From contig NW_024104909.1 in NCBI RefSeq assembly GCF_003945595.2, positions 2,859,367-2,923,366 on the forward strand: DNA of 64,000 nucleotides. The letters are read 5' to 3'. Each line of letters opens with the position of its first letter. The first letter of the stretch is position 1. The notes under the pieces are model-generated. The model was not told the origin of the DNA. It worked only from the letters and a program-made list of their open reading frames with translations, and did not search any database. The stretch is from Pipra filicauda. Lineage: Eukaryota > Chordata > Aves > Passeriformes > Pipridae. Positions 1-10,797 of this stretch are shown here, in pieces. The position numbers and the translations under genes are program-made.

Positions 1-157
1 CAGATGGGCCCTGCAACATCCAAACAGACACCCCTCTCACTGCTGCTGCTCGAGAAATCAGGGAGCTACAAAGCTGAGTTAGGGAGAGTATTTAAGGGAA
101 TATCCCTGAATTCTTGACATGTGCTTATGCCTTTTTCTGGACCATTACCTTTGGTAA

Positions 158-346
158 CAGGGAGGTCAGCTGAACCCTACCCTGGCCTTTGGGCTGACCC
201 TATATGAGTGTTCTTCTCTCTCAGCAACCATCAAGAGATCCATCAAACAGAGGTGTTCACCAGTTTCCAGTAGCACAACAGGTATCAATATATTCATCCC
301 AGGCTGCCCAGAAGACCTGAAGGAGATTGTGTTTGGTCCAGCATAA
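158..346 (+). other. candidate terminal exon, unrecognised
   Basis: One frame is open from just after a TAA at 155-157 to two adjacent stops (TAA TAA, 344-349), giving 62 codons with no in-frame ATG. Inside it a strong-looking 3' splice signal (pyrimidine run ending in CTCTCTCAG at 224) would start an exon at 225. From there 39 codons remain, ending in residues IFIPGCPEDLKEIVFGPA. A second reading uses the GT at 282 as a donor. That gives a 57-base exon (225-281), which is also open, in another frame. I do not recognise either peptide. No upstream exon can be seen because the window starts here. An open stretch of this size is not rare by chance, so the case rests on the splice signal and the double stop. 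It may equally be chance or part of a noncoding RNA. Confidence 0.18.
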
Positions 347-2714
347 TAAGAAACAAGTCCTGGCCTGAAGAGGCCAACTAGCTAAGACTGACAAAGGTTA
401 GGAGGGAAGTAAGAGCCAAGAGAAATGATGTGATTTGTTTAAAGAGGCACAGCCAGAGCTGGGAGAAGCCTCAGGGTCTTGCTTGATTGTTTATTCCGTA
501 GGTCAAACAGCTTAGAGTTTACTTCCCTGTTGCAGCTTCTTCTATATTTACTAAGATCTTTATTTCAAAACTGTAATTCATCTCCTCATGTAGACATCAC
601 CTTTTCACATTTACTCTCTTCGGTACTAATGGAAGTCATAAAGTTCAAATTATATCATCTCAGTTAGGATGGGTGAGATAGCCTAACAGTTTCCTGCTTT
701 ACTTGGATCCTGATTCAGTTCTAACTATCAGCATGGGTTTTAATCCTGGTATTGCTCAAACCCAATATGTTTTCAGTGCCTTTCCTGGATAGAAGGTTTC
801 TGTCAAATTGAAGGTATTCTGGTGTTAGCAGGACTGAGCAGTTACTCAGCATCGTTGTGTATGTCAGAGTGCTGAGCCCTAGAGAGGCTGAAAACTTGTC
901 TTTTCATCCAACACAAATATCTAATTCTTCAGGGATCCATTTCTCACTGCAGAGAGGCACAAATATTCTCAGAAATTCTGCAAACATACATCGAATAGAT
1001 CGAAACTTTCTGAAAAATTGGACAAGTTCTTTTGTCGGTCTTTTTTTTTTTTTTTTTTAGTTCTTGTCTTGATTTGTTTCTATTCTCCAACTACTTGACT
1101 TCTTCTGTTTATAACTTTTTTTTTCCCCTCTTCCTCCTGTGAAAGACTAGTTGTCTGTCCCCTGGTAATTTGTAGAATTTATGCCAGAAGCTCCTTCTTC
1201 AAAGATGTATCTATACAAAAATTCTCAGGTGGGTATTGCTCTCCCTTGATGTGTGTAGTCCTTTCTGCAAAAGTAAGAAAATCATACTCTGTCATTCCCA
1301 AAGACCAAGACAGATCTTTCTTTTTTTTTTTGAAGAATATATTTTAAATCACAGTCACTTTGAATTCCTGTATTTCCTTTGTACCTGCACACTCCCCAGT
1401 TCTCCTGTCTGACAGCAGCAGGTAAAGCTTCTCCCCTCTAACCTTTGAAGACAGTGAGGGAAAAAGTGAAGATGAGACCTGAGGCAGTGATGGGGGTGAT
1501 GAGAGGACAAGGTGGCCATGGCTTCCCTGGGAAATTATAAAGACACAAAGCAGCTTCATTGCAGAAATCTTGTTTTCAGTATTGAGCTCTGGTGGAATTC
1601 CAAGCTCTACCAAGCACTGAACAGCCCTTAGTGCAGCAGAACATACGTGTCTTCCTTCTGGGTGAGAGGCAGCAGAGGTCTTTGTGACTGGGAATGTGGA
1701 CAGAGCTGGTCCTCCCTGTGTGGAATAAAAGATGAGATATAAGCTAGGGCATAAATCAAAATGGTAGAAGCCCTTTTTGTCATGCTGTCCCCAATACACA
1801 TTTAGAATATAGTTTGAAATAACTGGGAAAGTACTACTTTCTAATAGTTATAATGAAAAATTAGTTCTAAAGAAGCCACGTGGTGACATGGACACGTTTG
1901 GTACCTCTGTGCTTCAGGCTGAAGGAATGCACAGTAGTGTCAGAGCAACCTTGCCACTCCAGCAGAGCTCACAAGCATGTGGGAAACTCTAGGCATAGAA
2001 TTAGTTTAATTTGATTTCTACATTACTGATCTGTGTCCATGTTTATCACCTGCATAAAAACAGTATGAAGTGAAATTGAGATCCTACTGCAATATTAAAT
2101 GCTTGATCAAACAGAAATGATTCTGGTCTTTCTTCGTACACACCAAAACCCCAGTAGAGGAAGAAACTACTTTGTAGTCTTGTCACTATAGAAGAAAAGA
2201 AAGCTTTGCTTGTTCTACTTTTTTTTTTGTCTTTGACTTAAAAATTTGGGGCATCAGTGGCTTGCTAAAAGATTTGGGATTTCCTTGGCTTAAATAATAG
2301 ATGTAACAATGATACCTACAGCTTTACAATTAAAGTGCTTATTATGTCTGTTAGTAATGGTATTTCAGAATTACCAGTTAACCAAATATGTATGCCAGGG
2401 ATGCTCTTAGCAGGATGAAATTTTTAAATCCTCCTTGTTGAGGGGTCAGTCACAACCTGTCTCAGTGAAGTGAATACAAGGTGTTGCTTCAAGCCACTGT
2501 AATGACCTAAAAGTATTTTAACAGGTGATGAGGTTATGTGGACAAGAGCCTCAAAAATAGGTTTTACTGATGTCTGTCACCAAAAAACCTAAAATGATCT
2601 TTGGCAAGACTATCTCTGCCACAATTTCAAGTGAAGATATGGCAGACTTTGTTTTCTGTTCAGTGTCAACATCATCACAGAGATGAGAAATAATGAAGTA
2701 ATAAACCCCCAAGT
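347..2714. other. noncoding single-copy DNA
   Basis: Ordinary AT-rich sequence with no exon I can support. It holds a T18 run at 1041-1058, a T11 run at 1321-1331 and a pyrimidine-rich stretch near 1080-1140. The open frames here (for example minus strand 1344-1799) have no recognisable domain and low-complexity character, and I treat them as chance. Confidence 0.6.
1041..1058 (+). repeat. poly-T run (T18)
   Basis: Eighteen T in a row, flanked by C at 1040 and AG at 1059-1060. No retroelement body is visible next to it, so it is listed as a simple repeat only. Its length is likely to vary between individuals. Confidence 0.9.
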
Positions 2715-2764
2715 TTTTACAAATGTCAGTGGATTGAATTGAATTTTACAAATATCAGCAGATT
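2715..2764 (+). repeat. diverged 21-bp direct repeat, spacing 29 bp
   Basis: Bases 2715-2735 and 2744-2764 match at 18 of 21 positions (both start TTTTACAAAT, with mismatches at the eleventh, sixteenth and seventeenth bases). An 8-base spacer of GAATTGAA separates them. This looks like an old local duplication. It has no coding content. Confidence 0.75.
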
Positions 2765-3906
2765 TGGGTAATTTTTTTTCTTGTCATTGAATTAGTATAT
2801 TCAGTTTATCTTCCTAAGCAATAAGCACAGGAATATTAAATATATGTCCTGTATTTCAAATTTTTGGTTGGTTTCTGTTTTTCCAATAACAAGAACATTG
2901 GTTTGGTCACTCATGTTCATCTAAGGAAAAAAAAAAGAAACACATTTACACTTTAATATTGTATCATATAAATAGACATCTATAGCTCTGCATACATTAT
3001 TAATACAGGTTTATTGCCTGCTTTATTGGCTTCACTACTGCTTCTCCTCTTGGGAAGCCATGTAAAATACAGACTGCACAAATGCCTACATTGTGAGAGC
3101 CACTATATACAAAGCAAATAAGATTGCACAAGTACAGATATTCACTGGAGCCACTTCCTGCAATTCACATAACACAATAACACACAGTCTGCAAACACAA
3201 TCCTCCCAGCAACTACTGTAATTCCAAGTATTTAATGTTTTGGGTTTTTTTTAATCTACAACACTTGTGCTGTTATTTGAATACTGAACAAAATTTTATT
3301 CCTCTATTTTCTGACTAGAAAACAGAATTCTTGTTGAGAAGAAAAGAGAACTTTAAATATTACTCAGAATTAGCACAACTGCATAGTAGATGCTAAGGAG
3401 GCCTAGAAATGGGTTTCTCTGTGAAAGGGAGACATAGGAGACAAGGTTATTTTCAAAAGTTAACCTTGTGTTAACTACTGACTTATGTCTTGGGAAAACT
3501 TCTTAACCTACAGAATCTCAGCCTTATGTCACACGGGTTACAAGTTCAATAGTCCCCATTCCCAGTACATTTAGAGGGGTTTGGGTTTTTTGTTTGGTTT
3601 GTTTTTTTTTGTTTGGGGGATTTTGTTTGTTAGTTTTGGTTGAGGTTTGTACTATTTTGCACAACAACAAACGATACATTTCCAGTTTGACAGTGCTGGG
3701 GCTTGCCACAGGCCCCAAGAGCTGAGGGACTGCTGTGTGAGTGCCCTGCCTTCCAAGAAAAACTTCCAAGTGCTACCCCTGGTTGGTCCCTGAGCTATGG
3801 CAGCTGGCACAGCAATATTTCCTATTCAGTCTCCTTGTTTAGGAAGGGCAAGCCCACCTTCCTCGGGCTTTGCAAAGGTGGCTCCCTTCCCTGGCAGATC
3901 TTCCAG
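2765..3906. other. noncoding DNA with a T/G low-complexity tract
   Basis: AT-rich with no supported exon. The main landmark is the T/G tract at 3579-3650. From about 3700 the sequence becomes more GC-rich. The minus-strand frame at 3524-3769 is the complement of the tract (Lys, Asn, Thr and Gln rich) and is not a gene. Confidence 0.6.
3579..3650 (+). repeat. T/G-rich low-complexity tract
   Basis: Seventy bases made almost only of T and G in irregular GTTT, GGTTT and TTTTTG units. Similar tracts recur at about 9998-10030, 12224-12272 and 27498-27540, always T/G on the plus strand. No unit repeats exactly enough to call a microsatellite. Confidence 0.8.
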
Positions 3907-3915
3907 TATAAAAGG
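3907..3915 (+). promoter_or_regulatory. isolated TATA-box-like motif
   Basis: TATAAAAGG is a full match to the vertebrate TATA consensus. It sits downstream of a locally GC-richer 200 bases. A start site would fall near 3937-3945. No initiator, CpG island or clear downstream exon supports it, and such motifs occur by chance in AT-rich DNA. Confidence 0.15.
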
Positions 3916-5922
3916 AGCTTTCTGTAACTAAACAGAACCAGGGAAGAGCTTTGTAAAGGTCTCTGTGAGCCTGACACGTTGTGCTCAGGAGCAAGTGTTC
4001 AGTATCCTCCATCCCTACCCCTGTCAGCATTGATAAGCTTCTCTTACCTGACGCGAGCTTTTATTGCCCTTGACTGCTCTCCATTTGCACAAAGGTTAAA
4101 TCTTCCCCTCTCTCTGTGCTTTATAGCAATACACTATTTAGAAAACAGTGGTTCTACTGAATGCAGTAAAGGCAAGCGAATTTGTTGTGATTGTTGGGGC
4201 TTTTGGTTTGGTTTTTTTTCCTTTTATTTTTTCTTCCCCGTGGCTATAGGTCAGGGAGTAGATGCAGCTTAAACTTGTCCGTGTTCTGACACGCTGCAAT
4301 TCTCCCTGCAACAGGGGAGTCCCAGAAGGATCAGCACATTGGAAGTCTACTGTGTTTAGAGATATGCCCACCGAAAAGGGGAAAAAAGTTGCACCTTTTA
4401 AACGATCTAATGGGTGTTTTGCTTTTTAAGCTCCCTATTGCCAATGGGACACTTTTCAAACAGCAATTTCAAATGGCTCACTTGCCAACCAGGTGTGAAT
4501 GGGAGACTGTTTTCTCCTCATTGCGGGTAGGACAGAAGGCTTTGACTGGTGTCTCTGCAAGGGTGAAAATATCCTCTTGTACTTCTTTTGGTATAATCCT
4601 GGAAGACCTGGGTTCAGTTACTGTTGGTGAAATGAACTTCAAAGGTTTTCACAAGCACCCTCACTGAGCTGAGCCGTTATCCCAGTTAGAGTAGGGTATT
4701 TCTGTTCAGGATGCACTGGTTGTGTACTCCTGAACACTTTGTCATAGGAAGGGGGAAGAGGAGAGAACTTTTTTTTCGAATCATTTCAAATTACCTCCCA
4801 GATACCGGAATTACACTGTGGCGTTAGGATGACTCTCACTTCTCTAACAACATACTGTGTATGTAACTTTATAGCAATATTCTTTCCTTTTCAGCTCCCT
4901 GAAGCCTTTCTGCCCTGTTTCTTTTTCTTCCTGCAGGAAACAGGATCTTCAGAGGGTTTTCTGAAAGCTCTTTGTAATATTAGCGAACATGTACAGGAAA
5001 ACCCTCAGGTTATGTTCAACTCCTGGTATCCTTCACTTTAGATTTAAGAAATTCCCTTAAACTCTCATTAGTGGAGACCTTCTCATTCCTATAAAAGTTT
5101 AAAGAAAGTCTTTGTCTCATCAGAGATTTTACACAGCTCCTCAGCGTGGCTGGAGAAAGCAGATTCTTTGTGCTTCTCTGCTCATTCTGGAGCAGAGACA
5201 ATTGTTACAAAAATGTGTCTTTATTGATGTGACCCTCCGGTTCCCTCATCACTTTTCGACTTATTACCTTTTCCTCTCTGCTGCCTTCTGCAAATCTTTT
5301 AATTGATGGGAGGGAAAAGGAAGGTTTTGATTAAACACTTATGAATCCAGACAGGATTACTTCATTTCCCTCTGCAGCTGTGAGCTGGTAGTGGCAGAGG
5401 AACACACTGCATTCCTGCTGGTTTCCCATCTCCTCTGGCCTGCTGTACATCACAGGGATTTTATCCATGTATTTTTTAAGCACAGTGGTGTAAGAAAAAA
5501 GAATTGAAGTATATGTGTTCAGCAAAGTTTGTTCAACTTACTTTGTTGTGAATTTAAGAATATTTATGGTTTGGGTTGTTTTATTTTTTTCCAAGTTCTC
5601 TAAAAGTTTAGTTCTGCTAAAAGTTTAGGACTTTTCTCTCACATAATTAAGGTGAGAAGGAAGGAAACACATATCGCAATGAAAATTAAGTGAAAGAGAG
5701 AAAAGAACTGTTACTGTTTCAGAATGCTCATAAATTCAAAATAGGTAGTGAAGTTTAGGGGGGGTGTTGTGCAATGTTAAGGGTTTTGAGTGAGTCTTGT
5801 AGTTCAGATTCTATTAAAAAGTAAAGTAGGAAAAAAGATGTTCTCTGTACCCTCTGTTACTCCTGAGCTGACAGCTGCCTTCCTTTTCATCTCTAGGGCT
5901 TGTAATTAGCTCCTACACCTGA
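3916..5922. other. noncoding single-copy DNA
   Basis: No exon or repeat family that I can support. Open frames are under 100 codons, overlap on both strands and show no family motif. Confidence 0.55.
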
Positions 5923-6044
5923 CTCCCTTTTTTTTCTTTTTCTTTTCTTTTTCTTTCCTTTTCTTTATTATTTCTGTATTCTTCCTCCATTCTCTTCTTC
6001 TGTTCTCTTTTCTTTTTCATTTTTCTTTTCCTCCTCCCTCTCCT
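5923..6044 (+). repeat. pyrimidine-rich tract
   Basis: About 120 bases of CT-rich sequence, mainly CTTTT and TTCTTT units, with a few interrupting A or G bases near 5967-5976. It is a homopurine/homopyrimidine strand bias with potential to form triplex DNA. No retroelement is attached to it. Confidence 0.8.
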
Positions 6045-9000
6045 AAGACAACTATGCTTCTAAAACAAGCAACAAGCATCCCATCCAACTCCTTGTACTT
6101 TCTCCCTTGCTTAAAAAAAAATTAAAAAATCATTTTTGTTTTGTAAAGCTATTAGATGTAGACGTGGCTTAAATGAACTTAAATGAATCTAAACTAAAGA
6201 AAGAAAAAAAAAATCCTGGCAGAATTTTGGGAGGCAGAAAGGGACTTCTGAAAACTCCTCAGAACAGAGAATTCTGGGAGAAATTCCACTAATGAGAAGT
6301 GCAGGTACGCTGTTCCCAATGAATAATGTATCAAAAAGAATCAGTGCATTTCACATTGCTTTATGAATAATGGGATTTATCACGTGGGGGGGCCCATTCA
6401 CAGATAAATAAATCAGTGCATGGTTAAGTACCTGGTGCTGAGTTCCAGATGGAGAGTTTTGTATTACAAAAATGAACTTTTGTTGGCTGTGAAAAGTGAC
6501 CTCTAGATAGAGGCAGCAGCAATTTTGATGGCAAAAATTCCCTAAGATGCGAAAGGTCACTCTAAATCACGAAATGTTGCAGAATTAGTAGCAAAATTTC
6601 CTACCTATTGCTTTGCTTTTTATTAATCCTGTTTTTCACTTTTGCCTCGAGAAGTAAGACAGATTTCTGTTTCTATGGTCCATTCTTATCTTAAACATGG
6701 TATAACCAAAGAGAGGTACAACTGTGTTCAAATGTGCCAGTTATTTTTCATAGGAATTCCAAGGTACTTAAAATTCAATTTATTTTGTTGGTCTCAGCTG
6801 CTGGAGGTTGGCCACTGATAGTTTTTGTTGGTATCACAGATATTTAGCACTGCTTTTGCTTATGAAATTTCTCTCCATTCCATCACATCTTATTTATTTT
6901 ATTTACGTAGACCCATTATAAAATTATGTAGAACGTGAAAGTTTCTAAGGGCCGTGTTCCCTTAATTAAACAATTAACTTGCCATTTTGGATTTGATCAA
7001 GAAATGATTGAACATGACAGACTGTCTCCCCTCTGGAGCACATAACTGTGTCAGGGTCAATCATGTTTCCTTTGGAGTCAGAGGGAAAGGGGCTTTCTCA
7101 TAAATTAGAACACGCTACTGATTTACAGTAGTAAATACCATACCTAACTGATTTTGTTAATGTTCTTATAAGATTAATAAAACAATCCAGAGACAATTTA
7201 GTATGTCAGCAAGGTGGTTATTTAAAAATCACATTACAACAAACTGAAAAAACCCATCAGCTGAGTGAATTTTTCCAATTATTTAGGGAAATGAGAGAAC
7301 AGCTAACATGAAAAAGCCCAGACAGAGGGATGGAGCTGTAAATCCTTATGCAGTTCTTGAGAATCAAAGCTGCCTTTTGCCCTGGGTCCTGCCTTTTGGG
7401 AAGAATTGGGTGGTTCTTGATGTTTTGGAAGATACAGAGGAAAAGATTTCCAATCTAGATGCCTCTTCTAGTGCTGAGGAGTGCTCTGTCTGGGGGATGT
7501 GATACATCAGGACCCTTTGTTGCACCTGAAGACAAGTTTGTCACCAAGTCAGCTGGTCTGTGTCACTGGGCCTGTCAGTGGCAGAGGGTCACAGAAAGCA
7601 AGATTAAAACCAAACAATGCAAAGCACCTTGAAATCTGCCACATCAAACCATTTCTGTGGAAAACCAGTGCTAAGCATCCTTTGGATAATTTGCTTTTTC
7701 TTTCTCCAGCTTTCAGCTGCTGAAGGCATTGTTAATTTTATTCCCAATTTTATTATGACTTAACTTTATTATGTTTTTAGACTGTTTGCTAGAAATAAAC
7801 ATGTTCCTTATGCACCATTCTGAAATGAATAAATATTTTCCATGGTACTTTTAACAGAAAACTAAGATTCTCTATAGCCACTTCTGATCTGTTGAAACGA
7901 ACACCCATCATATTGGCAGTTGTCCATCAGATGTTTGCAGAAACTGAGTTATTTGCATATTGGAAACTGTTCATTGATACATTAAATAACATTTTATTGT
8001 GGACATCTGGACTGCTAAAAATCTGCCAAAGTTTGCATCAGATAACTGCAGCAATTCAGATTTATAGAAGGAATCTGTTCTGAAAATATGTTAAAATACT
8101 GTCCCTCTTTCATTTCTAGCTTTTAGACATCATTGTGCAAATGCTGCTCTTGTTAAGGGTCTGAGTCTTCCCTGCAGAACAGCTTCTTGTATTTGCTCCT
8201 AGGAAGCTTATAAAGAACAAAGAGCTCTCTGCATCTCCAGTTATGATTATCCAATGCAAAGAACGAGCCTGTGCTCAAATATGCCAGGGCTAAACATAAT
8301 AAATAAAAATTAACTTTCCACCTAAGCCGATCTGTGGCTGTGCATTCCGTAAAATGACTAAACTGAACACATATGCTTGAGACTGCCTACAACATCTGTA
8401 GGTTCTGTAGGAATAATTTAACTTCACTCTCTTTATTTCAAATATTCATTAGTCTAGACCCGTGTATTTTACATTAGAATAGATTAAGGGCTTGTTTCAC
8501 CAATTTATTTTAGGTGAAATTCAGTGCACTGTTCTTTCATGAAAATAAAAATGTGACTTGAAAAGGCTTTTTTTTTTTCTTTCTACCCTTTTTTTAAAGT
8601 TGATGTTTGATGTACTTACAGTTGAGGCCAGTTTCAGCGTGTCTTACTACATCCATGTCGGATTGTGTTGTAACATGTCACTGTCAAAGGCCCTGGGCTT
8701 TCTGTCAATCGGGCTGTATAGAGCAGTAATTAATTTTGTTATAGGACTGTCAGTGTCTGAGAAATTCCTGAGCCAGGGCTCAACTTCTGCACTGTCTTGG
8801 GCTGATTGGCAGCCATCCTCCTTTAGGAACATGGAAAGGATGCTGGCTCTGTGTGGTTTTTGGGTAGCACTGTGGAAGTTGCACTGTTGACAAGGCCTTT
8901 CATAGGGGTGATGGGGATAACACTCTGCAGGTTTTTCTGGGAATGCCCTGAACATAAGGAGCCCTAATGTGAATTCAACCTGTGGATCCACAGTGAGGTT

Positions 9001-10233
9001 CTTTAACAGTAAATCTGGCTTAGGACAGGAGCCTTTTCTCTCTGAACCATTTCAAACCTGCCCTGACAGTGGGTACAAGCACGTGGTTCAGAGTCAACCA
9101 TTTGAATGGTTGTTTCATGTGATCACACACCAGACCCCCCTGTGAAATGATCCTTTTCTGGCAGTAGGTGTGTGTATGAACTGAGGATCCTCACCCCTTC
9201 ACCACCTTAATTATAATTCTCTGACAATTTTTCAACCTCCCTTAGAAAAATTATCCCACTTAAGGATTACGTGAATGAGCACAATATGTTGGGTAACTGA
9301 AGTACAGTTAGTGAGAGCAATTTCAAAATCAATCTGGGTTGGTTTCACTCCATTTCCATGAAATTTAAAAGGATGGCACCAGAAACACAAAATGGCCAAC
9401 GCTTCATGTTTTAAAAACGTGTCATTTAATCACCCATCAGACAGCAAACATGGCTGAAAGAGTCCTAACTAGAGCTACAGAAACTATTTAAAACACGGCC
9501 AGACACGGTGTCAAGTTCTCTACTTTCAGGCGTTATTTTGGTTTGAACCTTTCCATGTGTTCTTTAACAAAGTGTCAGTGGTGTGAAAACTTACAGCCTA
9601 TTTCAGGAAAAGCCAGGCTCATCTCTGACTCTCTTTAAAAGCCACTGAAAACTGAAATATTTTCTGCCTTTTTTCTTTATTTTTTTTTTTTAAGGTCTTT
9701 TCTGCCTCCATCACATTAAACTTCAGGCCCTTCAAGCCAGGAACAGTTTTGTTGTTTGCCAGAAGCAGTGTGTTCTGAGCTTAATTTTTTCCTTGACATT
9801 TGATGAAACTATGCACAATCTGGATTAACCAGCTTTGTGAACATCCCACTGGAAAAGGAATCAAGGTGTGACAAAAAGAACTGTGAGTTCTTTCTTTGGT
9901 TTAAGGTTGGATTTAATTTTTCCTTTGGTTGTGATTATTTTACTTTTTTGGGATTTATATTTTTTTATAGTGCTTTGGTTTTTATGTTGTCCTTTCTTGT
10001 TTGGTTTTGGTTTGGTTTTTTTGTTTGTTTAAATCAGATTGACTCAACTCTCGCTGGTCAAATGTGTTCTCATAAAATGCCCTTAGAAAGGGTATAATAC
10101 TCCCAGTGTAAATACATCTTTCTGATCTAAAGAGTGGAATTCCCTGAACTAGAGACAGAAGACTGGTCAGGCTTAATCTGGCTGCTTGATCAGAATTATT
10201 GAGCAGCACTCCATTTTTGCTGGATGCAGGTTG
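6045..10233. other. noncoding DNA with short palindromes
   Basis: No supported exon. The 64-codon ATG frame at 7308-7502 has a protein-like composition but no recognised match. It shares the stretch with an overlapping frame starting at 7481. Two perfect palindromes centred on GGATCC lie about 200 bases apart: 14 bp at 8980-8993 and 12 bp at 9182-9193. A T/G tract lies at about 9998-10030. Confidence 0.55.
6920..7110. promoter_or_regulatory. candidate conserved noncoding element
   Basis: This stretch combines TTAATTAAACAATTAAC (homeodomain-type TAAT cores, 6962-6978), TTTGATCAAG (TCF/LEF-like, near 6992-7001), GGTCAATCA and a homeodomain-type AAATTAGA. Low-complexity tracts are absent. Conserved developmental enhancers often look like this, but conservation cannot be seen from one sequence. 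This is inference only. Confidence 0.15.
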
Positions 10234-10797
10234 ATGGCACCTTGGAGGGGAATGCCATCTTGGCTCATGTGGTACTTCTGGGATAATGGACAATGGATCT
10301 CATCTTTCAGCACTGGCAGATATAAGTCTTGGTTTGTGAACAATGAGGATTGTGCTCAGTCTTTGCCCTTTTATTTTACCTTTTATTTAAATGTTTGGTT
10401 AGCAGTATGTCCTTCATTGTTCCTCCTGGAATATTTCTGGGTTCAGATTTTCTTTCCTCCATTTTTTTTCCTGTTCCTTAATGTGTTCTCTCTGTTTGAG
10501 CGTGGTACTTTAGGCTTTCAAGATCTCATGAAAGCTAAAATATGTATTGTACAGTTATTTAAGTTTTCTAGCGCAACTAAAAAGGACACACGTATTTCAA
10601 TAATCTCGTTTTTCTTGTTCAGCTGGCTGATTTTTCTGAACTTAGCTCCAGGGCAGGGATGTTTCTGTGTTTCAGAAACTGAAACAGGAAAATCAAGGAC
10701 CTCTCAGAAATTAAGAACTGAAAACACACTCCTTTGGCAAGCATGCAGGAGGACAATAAACTTTTTTTGTTGCATCCCTGACCGTGCACACAGATAA
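10234..10797 (+). other. long open frame, probably not a gene
   Basis: An ATG at 10234 opens 187 codons, and the frame is open a further 16 codons upstream. It is the longest open frame in the window. The middle (about residues 45-85 from the ATG) is a run of Phe, Leu, Val and Tyr. This mirrors T-rich DNA rather than ordered transmembrane segments. No motif, signal peptide or domain is recognisable, and the ATG context is not special. In T-rich DNA stops (TAA, TAG, TGA) are scarce on the T-rich strand, which lets long frames arise by chance. I lean to chance, but length alone makes it the frame to test first for homology. Confidence 0.08.

Noticed and set aside
1..117. Open frame from the window edge to a TGA at 115-117
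   Set aside because: 38 codons cut by the edge is not informative, and no acceptor or domain can be seen.
3524..3769. Minus-strand 81-codon frame
   Set aside because: Its Lys/Asn/Gln/Thr-rich half is simply the complement of the T/G low-complexity tract.
7308..7502. 64-codon ATG frame with protein-like composition
   Set aside because: It has no splice signals, no recognised family and no downstream gene structure, and its length is within chance expectation.
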